Below are positions 8,865 to 19,094 of a DNA stretch of 64,000 nt, piece after piece. Each line of letters starts with the position of its first letter. Position 1 is the stretch's first letter. A model generated the notes under the pieces. The model ran no database searches. It was given only the letters and a program-made list of their open reading frames with translations, and was not told the DNA's origin. Origin of the DNA: Devosia ginsengisoli (GTDB taxonomy: Bacteria; Pseudomonadota; Alphaproteobacteria; Rhizobiales; Devosiaceae); contig NZ_JANQAJ010000011.1 of the NCBI RefSeq assembly GCF_024707105.1, forward strand, positions 569,488 to 633,487, written 5' to 3'. Position numbers and translations under genes: made by a program.

Positions 8865-9842
8865 CTACCAGCGAATGAGAGAAGCGCCCCAGGTAAAGCC
8901 GCCGCCCATGGCCTCGAGCATGACGAGATCGCCCTGCTTGATGCGGCCATCGGCCACTGCGGCGCTCAGCGCCAGGGGTACGGATGCGGCGGAGGTGTTG
9001 GCATGCAGGTCCACGGTCATCACCACCTTCTCGGGCGGCAGGCCGAGTTTGGCCCCTGCCCCGTCGATGATGCGCTTGTTGGCCTGATGCGGCACGAACC
9101 AGTCGAGGTCATCAACCGTGTAGCCGGTCTTTTCGAGCGTGGCATAGACCACGTCGGTGATCTTGCCGACCGCGTGACGGAAGACTTCAGGCCCCTGCAT
9201 GTGGACATGGCCGGTCGTGCCGGTGGTGGACGGGCCGCCATCGACATAGAGCTTGTCCCAGTGGTGACCGTCGGAGCGCAGCGCCGAAGCCAGTATGCCG
9301 CGTTCGGGAGCGTCGTCCGCAAACTCGGCCTTTTCCACCACGGCCGCGCCGGCGCCGTCGCCGAACAGCACGCAGGTGGTGCGGTCTGTCCAGTCGAGCA
9401 GGCGCGAAAAGGTCTCCGCGCCGATGACCAGGGCGCGGTTGGCCAAGCCATTCTTGATATAGCTGTCGGCGGTGGCCATGGCATAGACGAAGCCCGAGCA
9501 GACCGCCTGGATATCGAAGGCCATGCCGTGATGCATGCCGAGCTTCATCTGCACCAGGGTCGCGGCAGCCGGGAAAGTATAATCCGGCGTGGTGGTGGCA
9601 ACGATGATGAGATCGATCTCATCCGGGGTAACGCCGGCCGCGGCCATAGCCTGCTTCGCCGCTTCCACCGCCAGATCGGAGGTGAACTGGCCATCGGCGG
9701 CGATGTGGCGCTGCTTGATGCCGACGCGTTGCTGAATCCATTCGTCGGAGGTTTCGACCATGGTGGAGAGTTCGGCGTTGGTGAGCACCTTTTCGGGAAG
9801 GTAGCTGCCGACACCGCGGATGATGGTACGCGTCTTGGTCAC
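8865..9842 (-). CDS. fabH: Beta-ketoacyl-ACP synthase III (FabH)
   Basis: This 325-residue enzyme starts fatty-acid synthesis by condensing acetyl-CoA with malonyl-ACP. The catalytic triad is visible: Cys115 in DIQAVCSGF, His in [11 protein letters not shown] and Asn in [11 protein letters not shown]. The C-terminal [13 protein letters not shown] is typical. Its ATG overlaps the plsX stop by four bases (9839-9842), which indicates translational coupling. Confidence 0.96.
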   Translation of the reverse strand: MTKTRTIIRGVGSYLPEKVLTNAELSTMVETSDEWIQQRVGIKQRHIAADGQFTSDLAVEAAKQAMAAAGVTPDEIDLIIVATTTPDYTFPAAATLVQMKLGMHHGMAFDIQAVCSGFVYAMATADSYIKNGLANRALVIGAETFSRLLDWTDRTTCVLFGDGAGAAVVEKAEFADDAPERGILASALRSDGHHWDKLYVDGGPSTTGTTGHVHMQGPEVFRHAVGKITDVVYATLEKTGYTVDDLDWFVPHQANKRIIDGAGAKLGLPPEKVVMTVDLHANTSAASVPLALSAAVADGRIKQGDLVMLEAMGGGFTWGASLIRW

Positions 9843-10909
9843 GCCGAATTCGCCTCGGGTTCTGCTTCGGCGGCTTCGGAGGCCACCTTGATGGGAAAGC
9901 GCTGCATGGTGTCGCCGATCTTGTCGATCAGACGGCTGCGGGCCATTTCATAGGAGAGACTCAATGCACTTTTGTAACCGATCTCGTCGGTTCCACCGTG
10001 CGATTTGATGACGATGCCATTGAGGCCCATGAACACGCCGCCATTGACGGTGCGCGGATCCATCTTGCGCCGCAGGGCATTCAGAGCCGACGTGGCGAAT
10101 AGTGCGCCGATGCGGCTCATCAGGTTGGATTTGAGGGCACTGCGCAGGTAGGAGCCGACCTGGCGGGCCGTGCCCTCGGCGGTCTTGAGCGCGATATTGC
10201 CGACAAAGCCCTCGGTGACCACGACATCAACCGTGCCCTTGCCGATATCGTCGCCTTCCACGAACCCGTGATAGGTGAAGCCGGAACCGCTGGCCTCGGT
10301 GAGCACGCGGCCGGCTTCCTTGATATAGTCGAGGCCCTTGACCTCCTCGGTGCCCACATTGAGCAGGCCGACCGTCGGGGCGTCGTCATCGAACAGGCAG
10401 CGCGCCAGGGCTGAGCCGAGAATCGCGTAGTCGACCAGTTGCTTGGCGTCGGCGCCGATGGTGGCGCCCATATCGAGAACGATGATGTCGCTGCGCAAAG
10501 TCGGCCAGATGGCGGCGATGCCGGGGCGCGAAATGCCCTTCATCGGCCGCAGGCAAAAGGTGGCCATGGCCATCAGCGCGCCGGTATTGCCGCCGGAAAT
10601 GGCGACATCGGCTTCGCCATCCTTCACCGCCTGGATTGCCATCCACATAGACGAGGTGCCCTTGCCCTTGCGCAGGGCCTGGCTGGGCTTCTCGTCCATG
10701 GCGATGACAGTCTCGCAGTGCCGTACGGTGGAGGCGGGCCGCAGGTCGGGGAATTCATCGAGCAGCGGCGCGATCTGTTCTTGCCGGCCGTGAAAGATGA
10801 AACGGGTATTCTTACGCTCGCGGAGGGCCAGGAAGGCTCCGTGGATGACTGCGCGGGGGGCATTGTCGCCGCCCATGGCATCCACTGATATTGTTATAGT
10901 ATCGGTCAT
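9839..10909 (-). CDS. plsX: Phosphate acyltransferase (PlsX)
   Basis: This 356-residue protein makes acyl-phosphate from acyl-ACP for phospholipid synthesis. The N-terminal signature [11 protein letters not shown] is intact. Further conserved pieces are [12 protein letters not shown] and [13 protein letters not shown]. It is followed with a four-base overlap by fabH and preceded by the yceD-like gene, a common alphaproteobacterial order. There is no rpmF between yceD and plsX here. Confidence 0.95.
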   Translation of the reverse strand: MTDTITISVDAMGGDNAPRAVIHGAFLALRERKNTRFIFHGRQEQIAPLLDEFPDLRPASTVRHCETVIAMDEKPSQALRKGKGTSSMWMAIQAVKDGEADVAISGGNTGALMAMATFCLRPMKGISRPGIAAIWPTLRSDIIVLDMGATIGADAKQLVDYAILGSALARCLFDDDAPTVGLLNVGTEEVKGLDYIKEAGRVLTEASGSGFTYHGFVEGDDIGKGTVDVVVTEGFVGNIALKTAEGTARQVGSYLRSALKSNLMSRIGALFATSALNALRRKMDPRTVNGGVFMGLNGIVIKSHGGTDEIGYKSALSLSYEMARSRLIDKIGDTMQRFPIKVASEAAEAEPEANSA

Positions 10910-10988
10910 TTCAGCCCGTTCTGCGCCTCACGAAGAGGCAGCCAAACATATCCCATCAGGGAGTCGGTGCAAGCCCTGCATCCCGGGG

Positions 10989-11536
10989 CTAACGGTCAAT
11001 ATCGGTGGACTTCTTGAGCTTTTCGAGTGCCGCGAAGGGCCCGGCAGGTGCGCCGGCGACATCGATGCCCAGTGAGTCGAGGCTTTCCCCCGGCAGGCGC
11101 GGGTAAGGATCGATCGCCAGGGCCAGCGTTTCGATCAGCAAGGCGCTGAGATCGACTTCGGGGCCATCGATATGATCAGGAAAATCCTCGTCGTCGAGAT
11201 CGACGAACACTTCCGAACCGGGCGTCGGCTTGGGGGTATGCGCCTCGGGCAGAAAGACGCGGTCGACGATTTCGTCGACATGCTGGCCGACGGGTTCGAA
11301 AGTGACCACCGAGGGCTGAACGATGTCGGCCACGAGCTGGCCCTGCGCCCGAATCCCCCGCGCAGGGGCACGATGGTCAGCGTGGCGCTGAAGGAATCGA
11401 TGGCTGAGAGCTTGAGCAGCTCGGCCAGCGCCGCGCGGGTGGGCTCGTCCAGGGAAACCGTAACGTCGCGGCCGCTGGCGGGCAGCCTGTCGATACGGAC
11501 GACGGCGTCGAATAGCGGCGTTTCGGTAGCGTTCAC
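10989..11536 (-). CDS. YceD/DUF177-family protein, frameshifted
   Basis: The gene starts at GTG 11536 (MNATETPLFDAVVRIDRLPASG), overlapping the upstream stop by four bases, and ends at TAG 10989. The first part is open in one frame to about LTIVPLRGG, and the rest (IRAQGQLVADIVQPSVVTFEPV, then a very acidic stretch) is in another frame. Adding one G to the run at 11355-11359 joins the two and gives a 182-residue DUF177 protein, the normal length. Family members act near 23S rRNA and often precede plsX. Probably a sequencing indel. Confidence 0.85.
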
Positions 11537-12060
11537 GCGGCCGCCTCGAAGTTCAGGGCGCCCTGGGTGATGGCCGTGCTGGGCTGGGCGCCGAGCGCCT
11601 TGTCCTCGGCCAGCAGATAGTCGGCCAGCGCGGAAACATGGGGGCCGGTAGCGCCGTCGAAGATATTGCGCGACAGCACGGCCTGCAGCGCCTCGGCGTC
11701 GTTCCGGTCCATGGCCTCGCTCATGGCGGCCAGCAGGCCGAAGAAGATGTTGCCCATTTTCTGGATACGCTTGGGCACGCCGAGATCGCCGACGCCCATT
11801 TCGCGCAGGGAGCGGTCCATATCCTTGAAGAACAGGTCGAATACCGCCTGGCTGAATTCTTTCTGCTCGCCGGTTTCGGCGCGCAGGCGACGGAACAAAA
11901 GCGCCAGATGCAGGCTGATCATGTCGAAGCGCCCGGTGACCGTATCGGGCACTTGCCACTCCGCATAGAACCGGGGTTGCCGGGATTGCGCCACAATGGC
12001 GCTATAGACGGCGTAAACCGGCTCGGTTGCTGTATTCTTGCGAAACAGGGACAGGATCAT
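11533..12060 (-). CDS. Ubiquinol-cytochrome c chaperone-like protein (CBP3 family)
   Basis: This 175-residue protein has segments typical of the alphaproteobacterial CBP3/ubiquinol-cytochrome c chaperone family: IVAQSRQPRFYAEWQVPDTVTGRFDMISLHLALLFRRL and DLFFKDMDRSLREMGVGDLGVPKRIQKM. In mitochondria the homologue helps assemble cytochrome bc1. It is the first gene of the minus-strand run to ihfA and is divergent from bamE, sharing a 165-base intergenic region. There is no signal peptide, so it is probably cytoplasmic. Confidence 0.85.
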   Translation of the reverse strand: MILSLFRKNTATEPVYAVYSAIVAQSRQPRFYAEWQVPDTVTGRFDMISLHLALLFRRLRAETGEQKEFSQAVFDLFFKDMDRSLREMGVGDLGVPKRIQKMGNIFFGLLAAMSEAMDRNDAEALQAVLSRNIFDGATGPHVSALADYLLAEDKALGAQPSTAITQGALNFEAAA

Positions 12061-12225
12061 GGGATTGCGCTCAGCATCTTGATCGGCCTAACAAGAGCAA
12101 ACGGCCTGACCGGGCCAATGCCAGCTTGCCAGAGGGACAGGTTGGCAGCTAAACATTCCGGCGACCGAAGGGTCGCCGCCTTGTTGCCGTGCCTATAGTC
12201 GAGAGCCATCGGGAAAGTCAAATTC

Positions 12226-12675
12226 ATGCCTCTGCGTACCGTTTCCGGTTCCATCGTACCGCTTGCCGCCGCCGCCCTGCTTGCCGTGACACTGGCAGCA
12301 TGCACGAGCAGCACGTCGCTGGTCACCAAGCGGACCCAGGGATATGAAATCTCGGAAAGCGCCATGGCGCAAATCCGTCCGGGCCAGAGCCAGCAACTGG
12401 TGACGCTGGTGCTCGGCTCGCCGCAATCGACCAATACGTTCGGCGATCAGTCTGCATTCTATTATGTCGAGACCAAGGTGCGGCAGACCGCCTTCGGCAT
12501 GACGATGGTCGACTCGCGCACCGTGCTGGTGGTCTATTTCGACAAGAACAACAAGGTCGTCGACAAGGCCGTCTATGGCCTGCAGGACGGCAAGACCATC
12601 GCCATCGAAAGCCGCCGTACGCCGTCCTTCGGCGAAGACCGCAGCTTCATCGACCAGATTCTGCAGTCGTTCTAG
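12226..12675 (+). CDS. bamE: Outer-membrane assembly lipoprotein BamE (SmpA/OmlA)
   Basis: This is a 149-residue lipoprotein with an N-terminal hydrophobic helix ending in the lipobox LAAC at about residues 23-26. The mature part carries the BamE fold motifs: IRPGQSQQLVTLVLGSPQSTNTFGDQSAFYYVE and VLVVYFDKNNKVVDKAVYGLQDG. It would be an accessory of the BAM complex that inserts beta-barrel proteins. It is divergent from the CBP3-like gene, a common arrangement in alphaproteobacteria. Confidence 0.9.
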   Translation: MPLRTVSGSIVPLAAAALLAVTLAACTSSTSLVTKRTQGYEISESAMAQIRPGQSQQLVTLVLGSPQSTNTFGDQSAFYYVETKVRQTAFGMTMVDSRTVLVVYFDKNNKVVDKAVYGLQDGKTIAIESRRTPSFGEDRSFIDQILQSF

Positions 12676-12756
12676 GCGTAACGCCCTCATCGACAGCCTG
12701 CAAAGCCCGCATTAAGCTGGTCGCCGATCTGGCGGCCTCTGGTAGCGAGCTTTTGC

Positions 12757-13848
12757 ATGTTGCATGGAATGACGTCTGGAAAGGCGCTGCGCATTGCAGC
12801 GCTCATCGTATTTGCAAGCCTTCTGAGCGGGCCGGCACTGGCCAAGAGCAAGGCGCAGGACGCGGCTTTGCGCCAGGCCTGTATCGGCGCCTTCGGTGAC
12901 CAGGAACATTTCGACTGGACCCCGCGCACCGGGCTGGACAACGCCCTGGCCACCTGCCGCAGTGCGATAGCGCAATTTCCCGACGATGCGGAGGTCCAGC
13001 TCTATTATGCGGTGGCGCGGGACCAGTTTGCCGAACGCGGCGGCACGCAGGACGACAATCTCTACGCCACGGAAGTCTATCGCCGACTGGCCGATGAAGG
13101 CCTGCCCATGGCCCAGTATGCGCTGGGCACCATGTTCGATGAAAGCGCCGGGGTCAGCGCTGAGGAAGGCCAGAGCTACATGACGCGGGCACGCGACGGA
13201 GAGTTCGGCACCGCCGTCAGTTGCGAGGCGGTGCGGACTTTCGGGCTGGTGGATATCGACGGCAACGGGGCGTCCTACGATATCGCGGCGGCGGAAAGCA
13301 TGGCGCATGGCAATTACGTCTGCGCCGGCTACCTGGTCAACATGTACTGGTACGGCTATGCCACGCCGGACGACCTGCCCCTGTCGATTGCCGACTATGC
13401 CCGCTACGCTGCGGTGCATGGCGACCCGATGGCCATGGCCATTGTGGGCCTGTTCTATGCTTTCGGCACGGGATCGACCGATATAGACGCGAAATTACAG
13501 GGCCAATATACGGCGCGGCAGGATGCGGAAAAGGCCGGCGCCTGGCTGTTGCTGGCCTATTGGGGCACGAAAAGCTCGATGCGCCCGGAAATCCGCAGTG
13601 AGTTCTGGGACCATGGCTACCTGCTATGGCCGCCGATCGTCACCGCCCTGCAGACCACGCTGGGGACGCTCGACCTCCATGACGGTCCGGTGGATGGCAA
13701 TTTCGGGGATTCCACGCGCGCCGCGCTGGCCGCTTTCGAGGCATCGGATGTCGATGCGCTGTTCCAGATGGTGCGGGCGAAGGAAAAATATGCAGCCGAG
13801 CTCGGCGAACGCGAGCTGCTGCATATCGGTGCCCCGGCGCTCGACTAG
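12757..13848 (+). CDS. Secreted Sel1/TPR-like protein with C-terminal peptidoglycan-binding-like segment
   Basis: This is a 363-residue protein with a signal peptide (ALRIAALIVFASLLSGPALA). The middle contains helical repeats of the Sel1 type, for example EVYRRLADEGLPMAQYALGTMFD, and later PMAMAIVGLFYAFGTG. Near the C-terminus GPVDGNFGDSTRAALAAFEAS resembles a PG_binding_1 motif. This suggests a periplasmic scaffold near the cell wall. The exact start (ATG 12757 or 12769) is open. It overlaps the convergent MFS gene by four bases. The function is not recognised. Confidence 0.65.
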   Translation: MLHGMTSGKALRIAALIVFASLLSGPALAKSKAQDAALRQACIGAFGDQEHFDWTPRTGLDNALATCRSAIAQFPDDAEVQLYYAVARDQFAERGGTQDDNLYATEVYRRLADEGLPMAQYALGTMFDESAGVSAEEGQSYMTRARDGEFGTAVSCEAVRTFGLVDIDGNGASYDIAAAESMAHGNYVCAGYLVNMYWYGYATPDDLPLSIADYARYAAVHGDPMAMAIVGLFYAFGTGSTDIDAKLQGQYTARQDAEKAGAWLLLAYWGTKSSMRPEIRSEFWDHGYLLWPPIVTALQTTLGTLDLHDGPVDGNFGDSTRAALAAFEASDVDALFQMVRAKEKYAAELGERELLHIGAPALD

Positions 13849-15067
13849 GCAGCGGCCTGCCGCATGGCAGACCAGGCCAACAGCAGGATGGCCACCGTGG
13901 CCAACGGAATGGCTAGCAGATTGATGGATTCCCAGCCAATCGCCTGCAGCAGGAAGCCGGAGCCCAGCGAGGCCAGCGCGCTGGCGCCGAAGACCACCTG
14001 TTCGTTGATGGCCTGCACCCTGCCCGCTTCTTCGGGACGGTAGGCGCTGGTGAGCATGGTGGTGGAGCCGATAAAGCCGAAATTCCAGCCCAGCCCCAGC
14101 AGGACCAGCGTCAGCGTGAAATGACCGACGGTAATGCCGTTGAGCGCGATGGCGGCGCAGGCGATGATCAGTAACAAGCCGATGGCCGTCACCAGCGGCG
14201 CGCCGATGCGGCGGATGATCGAGCCGGTGACGAAGCTGGGCGCGAACATCGCCACCACGTGCCACTGAATAGCGCCAGCGGCCCGGCCGGAGAATGGCCG
14301 CAGAGATGGACCATGGCCAGGGGCGCGGCGACCATGATGAGCGTCATCAGCGCATAGGTGAGCGCCGCGCTGATCATCGGCAGCACGATCTCTGGTTGCC
14401 GCAGCAACAAGCGAGTAGGCCTGCCGGTATCGGCACTGCCGCCTGGCGCGATGGTGGGCGCCAGCCGTGTCGGCACCAGCACCAGGATGGAGGCCAGCGA
14501 CAATACGGCGATCACCAGGAAACTGGCGGCATATTCGGAGCCCGGGATCCAGGTGCGCGTAAGCGAACTCAATTGCGGGCCGAAAAAGCCGGCCGCGACG
14601 CCGCCGAACAGCACCCAGGAGATGGCCTGGCTCTTGAGATGGGGCGCCACGCTATCGGCAGCGGCGAAGCGAACCTGCTGGATGAAGGCACCCGACACGC
14701 CAACGAGGAACAGAGCCGCTGCGAAGAGGTAGAAGCTGCCGAGCATGACGGCCAGTGCCGCCATCAGCGATGCCGGGATGGCGATGGCGGCGCCCAGCAT
14801 CAGCCCGCGTGTCCGCCCCAGCCGGTAGATGATCATCGTTGCCGTGGAGGTCGACAGCGCCAGGCCGACGATCATCGCCGTCACGGGCAGCGTCACCATT
14901 GCCGGGTCGGGCGCAAAATTGACGGTGGCCAGCGCTGCAACCGCCATGACGATGGACGAATTGGAGCCGCCGAACGCCTGCACGGCGGCCAACAGGCCAA
15001 TATTGCGGAAAGACTGGCGGCGGGACGGCTCGGTGACCACGGACTGATTCCAGCGAGGAAGCTGCAA
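13845..15067 (-). CDS. MFS transporter, frameshifted
   Basis: Two frames share the gene. The first, from about 15067 (TTG) or 15040 (GTG), encodes eight or so hydrophobic helices, with YRLGRTRGLMLG as the family loop motif. The second encodes the last four (FAPSFVTGSIIRRIGAPLV onward). The join is near 14282-14284, where one extra G restores HSPAG-(A)-AIQWHVVAMFAP and gives 407 residues, a normal MFS length. An efflux role is likely but the substrate is unknown. A perfect palindrome overlaps the start. The indel is probably a sequencing error. Confidence 0.8.
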
Positions 15068-15088
15068 ACTAGACTTCCCAGTCTAGTT
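15067..15088. promoter_or_regulatory. Perfect 9-bp inverted repeat at the MFS start (candidate operator)
   Basis: The arms aactagact and agtctagtt flank a four-base loop between the nusB stop and the MFS start. The symmetry and size resemble a TetR- or MarR-type operator controlling an efflux pump. It lacks a T tract, so a terminator is less likely. No matching regulator gene is adjacent. Confidence 0.45.
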
Positions 15089-15091
15089 CGG

Positions 15092-15595
15092 TCAATCGGG
15101 CTTGCCGCCCTCGTTCAGCTCCACGCCCGCTTCGCGGGCAATGGCGTCGAGCGCTGCGTTGACGAGGCCGCTGGCATCGTCCTCGTAGAAGGCCTTGGCC
15201 ACATCGACATATTCGCTGATGACGACACGGGGCGGGATATCCTTGCGGCGCAGCAGTTCGAAGGCGGCGGCGCGCAGGATGGCGCGCAGGGTGGCGTCGA
15301 CTCGCTCGACCGGCCAGCCTTCGGCCAGCGCGCGGTCAACGGCCGGATCGATAGCCAACTGGTGCTTGGCCACGCCGGTGACGATCTGGCGGAAGAAATC
15401 GGCATCGGCAGGCAGATACTGCTCGCCCTCGATTTCGCGGCCAAGATGGAAGGCGCCGAACTGGGCCAGCGTGTCCTCGAGCGTCGCCCGGCCCACATCC
15501 ATCTGGTAAAGCGCCTGCACGGCGGCCAGACGCGCGGCACCGCGCTGATTGGCGGGGCGGTCGGTTTGCGGATCGCGTTTGGGGGCGTCGGCCAT
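15092..15595 (-). CDS. nusB: Transcription antitermination factor NusB
   Basis: This is a 167-residue all-helical RNA-binding protein of the rRNA antitermination complex. Motifs seen include RGAARLAAVQALYQMDVG at the N-terminus and the C-terminal PPRVVISEYVDVAKAFYEDDASGLVNAALDAIAREAG. Start MADAPKRDP at 15595 is preferred over the longer ORF to 15670. It follows ribD directly. The ribE and ribH genes often found between them in relatives are absent here. Confidence 0.94.
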   Translation of the reverse strand: MADAPKRDPQTDRPANQRGAARLAAVQALYQMDVGRATLEDTLAQFGAFHLGREIEGEQYLPADADFFRQIVTGVAKHQLAIDPAVDRALAEGWPVERVDATLRAILRAAAFELLRRKDIPPRVVISEYVDVAKAFYEDDASGLVNAALDAIAREAGVELNEGGKPD

Positions 15596-15697
15596 TCGAA
15601 CTTTCAACTTTGCTGTGTGGCCGCTGGGCCGCGCTGCCCGGACGGGCGTCGCAACCCCATAATCTTCCACGGGAGGAACTTCAACAGGGGTGGCGGC

Positions 15698-16795
15698 TCA
15701 ATCTGTCCGCGCCGGCCGCTCATAGAGCGTCAAATGGTCATCGCCAAGCGCCTGCTCGCCGGCCTCGACCAGGCCCGCCGCGCCCAGGACATCGGCAATC
15801 GGCCCATCCAGGCTGGCAGGTATTCCATCGGCGCCGATGGCCTCGGAGCGCGTGACCAGAGCGAAACGATCCACCAGATCGGCTTCGAGCAGGGCCGCGG
15901 CGAGGCGCTGACCGGGCTCGACCAGCAGGTTCTGGATATGCCGCTCCGCCAGAACGGCCAGTGCCGCGGCCAGATCGGGGCGGCCATCCTTGCCCTCGAC
16001 CCGCATGGTCTCCACCGAGACCGGCGCATCGACCGAAGCTGATGTTTCGGCAATGATCGCAGTACGATAGCCGGAAAAGCCACCAATCAGATTCACCTTG
16101 CGATCGATGCCCGACACACCCGCCAGCACGACCCGCAGCGGCGTCCGCCCGGTCATTCCGGGCAGCGTCACCGTCAGGGCAGGATCGTCGGCGCGCGCCG
16201 TTGCCGCACCGACCAGTACGGCATCGGACCGGGAGCGCAGCATTTCGATCCATTGCCGGGTCGGACCCTCGACAGGCGCCCTGCCCTCACCTCGCCGGCC
16301 GATCATGCCATCGGCCGAGACGACAAGCGCTGCGGTAACGAAGGGGCGATTGGCGGTGTGGCGCAGAATATGGCCGGCATGCAGCGCCTGCGATGGCGCG
16401 TGGCGGGCGAGAATCGTCTCGATGCCGGCAGATTCGAGCTGGGCCACGCTGCCGCCGGCCGATTTGGGATCGGCCGCGCCGATGACGACCCGCATGATGC
16501 CGGCGCGAATGATGGCATCGACGCAGGGTGGCGTGCGGCCCCAGTGATGGCAGGGCTCAAGCGTGACATAGAGCGTGCAGCCGGCAGCTTCGAACCCGGC
16601 CTTGGCAATCGCCTCGGCCTCGGCATGCGGCCGGCCGCCTTTGGCGGTCACGGCGCGGGCGACCAAAGCCTGCATACGCGGATCGACCACCAGGGCGGCG
16701 ACAGCCGGATTATCCGCCGTCGTGCCGGCGAAGGGCGCGGCATAGCGGACGGCGGCATCGAGCCAGCGCCGATCTTCAGAAGAAAGCCCGCTCAC
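15698..16795 (-). CDS. ribD: Bifunctional diaminohydroxyphosphoribosylaminopyrimidine deaminase / reductase (RibD)
   Basis: This 365-residue protein performs two consecutive steps of riboflavin synthesis. The N-terminal deaminase has the zinc site [10 protein letters not shown] and [13 protein letters not shown]. The C-terminal reductase begins near [17 protein letters not shown] and includes [15 protein letters not shown]. The early motif reads [13 protein letters not shown] rather than the usual NPxVG, a mild deviation. Its ATG overlaps the nrdR stop by four bases, suggesting coupling. Confidence 0.92.
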   Translation of the reverse strand: MSGLSSEDRRWLDAAVRYAAPFAGTTADNPAVAALVVDPRMQALVARAVTAKGGRPHAEAEAIAKAGFEAAGCTLYVTLEPCHHWGRTPPCVDAIIRAGIMRVVIGAADPKSAGGSVAQLESAGIETILARHAPSQALHAGHILRHTANRPFVTAALVVSADGMIGRRGEGRAPVEGPTRQWIEMLRSRSDAVLVGAATARADDPALTVTLPGMTGRTPLRVVLAGVSGIDRKVNLIGGFSGYRTAIIAETSASVDAPVSVETMRVEGKDGRPDLAAALAVLAERHIQNLLVEPGQRLAAALLEADLVDRFALVTRSEAIGADGIPASLDGPIADVLGAAGLVEAGEQALGDDHLTLYERPARTD

Positions 16796-17271
16796 TCGTC
16801 GTCACGCAGCGTGCTCTGCCCGCCTTCGGCCAAGGTGGCCAGGAAGTTGCGGAAGTCGTCTGCGGCGGAGAAATTCTTGTAGACCGAGGCAAAGCGGACG
16901 AAGGCAACGTCATCGAGGCCCTTGAGGCCCTCCATGACATATTCCCCGATCTGGTCGGAGGTGACTTCCACATCGCCCAGGCTTTCGAGCTGGCGGACAA
17001 TGCCTGAAATCATGCGCTCGGTGCGCTCGGCCTCCACCGACCGCTTGCGCAGGGCGGTGTAGACCGATTTGGCCAGTTTTTCGCGATCGAAGGGCACCTT
17101 GCGGCCGCTCTTCTTCACCACGGTCAAGTCGCGCAACTGCACGCGCTCGAAAGTGGTGAAGCGGCCGCCGCATCCATTGCAGACGCGGCGGCGGCGGATA
17201 GCACCGGAATCCTCGGTCGGGCGGCTGTCCTTGACCTGCGTATCGTCGTTGCCGCAATAGGGACAGCGCAT
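16792..17271 (-). CDS. nrdR: Transcriptional repressor NrdR
   Basis: This is a 159-residue regulator of ribonucleotide reductase genes. The N-terminal zinc ribbon [17 protein letters not shown]...CNGCGGRF is complete with four cysteines. An ATP-cone domain follows ([20 protein letters not shown]). It lies 9 bases after glyA in a glyA-nrdR-ribD-nusB run that is common in alphaproteobacteria. Confidence 0.97.
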   Translation of the reverse strand: MRCPYCGNDDTQVKDSRPTEDSGAIRRRRVCNGCGGRFTTFERVQLRDLTVVKKSGRKVPFDREKLAKSVYTALRKRSVEAERTERMISGIVRQLESLGDVEVTSDQIGEYVMEGLKGLDDVAFVRFASVYKNFSAADDFRNFLATLAEGGQSTLRDDE

Positions 17272-17280
17272 CGAAAAATC

Positions 17281-18585
17281 CTAGTTGGCGTAGATCGGGA
17301 AGCGCGCCGTAAGCGCCTTGACCTTGGCGCCCACAGCGGCCTCGACGGCGGCATTGCCCTCATCGGAATTGGCTTCGCGCAAGCCGTCGAGAACCTCGAC
17401 GATCAGGCTGCCGATTTCCTGGAACTCAGCGACGCCAAAGCCGCGCGTCGTGCCGGCGGGCGTGCCGAGGCGAATGCCCGAGGTCACGAAGGGCTTTTCC
17501 GGGTCGAAGGGAATGCCGTTCTTGTTGCAGGTGATGAAGGCGCGGCCAAGCCCCTGCTCCGCCCGCTTGCCGGTGGCATTCTTGGGGCGCAGGTCCACCA
17601 GCATCAGGTGGTTATCGGTGCCACCGGACACCACGTCGAGGCCGTGGCTCTTGAGCGCTTCGGCCAGCGCGCGGGCATTGTCCACCACCTGGCGGGCATA
17701 GGCCTTGAATTCGGGCTGCAAAGCTTCCTTGAAGGCCACGGCCTTGGCGGCGATGACATGCATCAGCGGCCCGCCCTGGAGTCCCGGGAAGACGGCCGAA
17801 TTGATCTTCTTGGCGATATCCTCGTCATTGCTGAGGATCATGCCGCCGCGCGGGCCACGCAGGCTCTTGTGGGTCGTCGTGGTGGTGACATGCGCATGCG
17901 GGATCGGTGAAGGATGCATGCCGCCGGCCACGAGCCCGGCGATATGGGCCATGTCCACCATGAGATAGGCGCCGATGGAATCGGCGATCTGGCGGAAGCG
18001 TTCCCAGTCCCAGATACGGGAATAGGCCGTGCCGCCGGCCAGGATCAGCTTGGGCTTGTGCTCATGGGCCAGGCGCTCAACCTCGTCCATGTCAAGCAGG
18101 TGATCGTCGCGCCGCACCCCATAGGAGACGACGTTGAACCACTTGCCGCTCATATTGACCGGCGAGCCATGCGTCAGATGCCCACCCGAATTGAGATCGA
18201 GCCCCATGAATGTATCGCCCGGCTGCAGTAGCGCCAGGAACACGGCCTGGTTCATCTGGCTGCCGGAATTGGGCTGCACATTGGCGAATTTGGCGCCGAA
18301 CAACTGCTTGGCGCGCTCGATGGCCAAGGTTTCGGCCACGTCGACGAACTGGCAGCCGCCGTAGTAGCGCTTGCCGGGGTAACCCTCGGCATATTTGTTC
18401 GTCATGATCGAGCCCTGGGCCTCGAGCACGGCGCGCGAGACGATGTTTTCCGAGGCGATCAGTTCGATCTCGTGCTGCTGGCGGCCCAGTTCGTTCTGGA
18501 TGGCTTCAGCGATCTCGGGATCGGTCTCGGCCAGCGTGTTGGAGAAGAAATTGGGAAAGAGCGAGGAAGACGTGGCGGCGCTCAT
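17281..18585 (-). CDS. glyA: Serine hydroxymethyltransferase
   Basis: This 434-residue PLP enzyme interconverts serine and glycine with tetrahydrofolate, supplying one-carbon units. The PLP lysine is in [16 protein letters not shown] near residue 238. Other conserved parts are [14 protein letters not shown] and [18 protein letters not shown]. Start [13 protein letters not shown] at 18585 is preferred over the longer ORF to 18603. A ZTP-type riboswitch lies 126 bases upstream, so expression probably responds to ZTP/ZMP and thus to folate shortage. Confidence 0.97.
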   Translation of the reverse strand: MSAATSSSLFPNFFSNTLAETDPEIAEAIQNELGRQQHEIELIASENIVSRAVLEAQGSIMTNKYAEGYPGKRYYGGCQFVDVAETLAIERAKQLFGAKFANVQPNSGSQMNQAVFLALLQPGDTFMGLDLNSGGHLTHGSPVNMSGKWFNVVSYGVRRDDHLLDMDEVERLAHEHKPKLILAGGTAYSRIWDWERFRQIADSIGAYLMVDMAHIAGLVAGGMHPSPIPHAHVTTTTTHKSLRGPRGGMILSNDEDIAKKINSAVFPGLQGGPLMHVIAAKAVAFKEALQPEFKAYARQVVDNARALAEALKSHGLDVVSGGTDNHLMLVDLRPKNATGKRAEQGLGRAFITCNKNGIPFDPEKPFVTSGIRLGTPAGTTRGFGVAEFQEIGSLIVEVLDGLREANSDEGNAAVEAAVGAKVKALTARFPIYAN

Positions 18586-18711
18586 GGAACAATGACCTCG
18601 CAAGAGACGAAATGGGTCGACATGGCCATGGCTTTATCATGTCGCGAAGTGCGATTCCAAGGCCGGGAAAGAAGGGATAGATACATAAGGGGCTCCCTGG
18701 TTGCGGATGGG

Positions 18712-18784
18712 TGCCCAGGCGAGCGGCTCTACAAGGTTCGCGTTCCCCGATGGTTCCCCATCTTTTCTCGCCAGTCGCGCGAAC
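18712..18784 (-). promoter_or_regulatory. ZTP (pfl) riboswitch aptamer upstream of glyA
   Basis: Read on the minus strand, the leader contains the hallmark GACTGGCG, a small hairpin GATGG-ggaa-CCATC, then CGGGGAACG and, after a linker, CGCCTGGGCA. A perfect 7-bp P1 helix (GTTCGCG with CGCGAAC) encloses the first domain, and GGCG can form the pseudoknot with CGCC. These are the conserved elements of the ZTP/pfl riboswitch, known to control glyA and purine or folate genes. Downstream, CCTGG can pair with CCAGG in an alternative stem that would break P3, a possible expression platform without a clear T tract. Confidence 0.85.
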
Positions 18785-18836
18785 GGCCAAGTTATGGCGC
18801 AGAATACGCGGCAGGGGAAGTGACCAAACCCGCCAT

Positions 18837-19049
18837 TCAGGCAAATTTGCCGGAACTGGCCGGTAGTGGCGGCGCGGCCTCCCCCAGCTTCTTGCGCAGC
18901 TTGGCCAGGGCAATCTGCTGCATCTGGTATTTGTTGGCCGATACGGGCGTGATGACGATGACTTCGGTGCCTGATGCGGCGTCGATGGCGGCGACCCGCA
19001 TCTGCTGGCCGACCTGCACGAATTCGAAATAGACCTCACTGTCGGCCAT
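18837..19049 (-). CDS. Small conserved protein, DUF6898-like
   Basis: This is a 70-residue ORF beginning MADSEVYFEFVQVGQQMRVAAIDAASGTEV. It resembles a small soluble protein family conserved in Hyphomicrobiales (DUF6898, from memory). There is no signal peptide or membrane helix. It lies upstream of the glyA riboswitch leader in the same direction. The function is unknown. Confidence 0.7.
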   Translation of the reverse strand: MADSEVYFEFVQVGQQMRVAAIDAASGTEVIVITPVSANKYQMQQIALAKLRKKLGEAAPPLPASSGKFA

Positions 19050-19094
19050 GGCGCATTTCCCCCGCCAATGACACTAGCAGGATTCCATAGCCGC

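Noticed and set aside
14294-16042. 582-residue ORF on the plus strand over MFS, nusB and ribD
   Set aside because: It crosses three genes on the other strand and has a His/Gln/Gly-rich shadow composition.
18472-19032. 186-residue plus-strand ORF over the glyA leader
   Set aside because: It is antisense to the riboswitch and the DUF6898-like gene, with no ribosome site or family.
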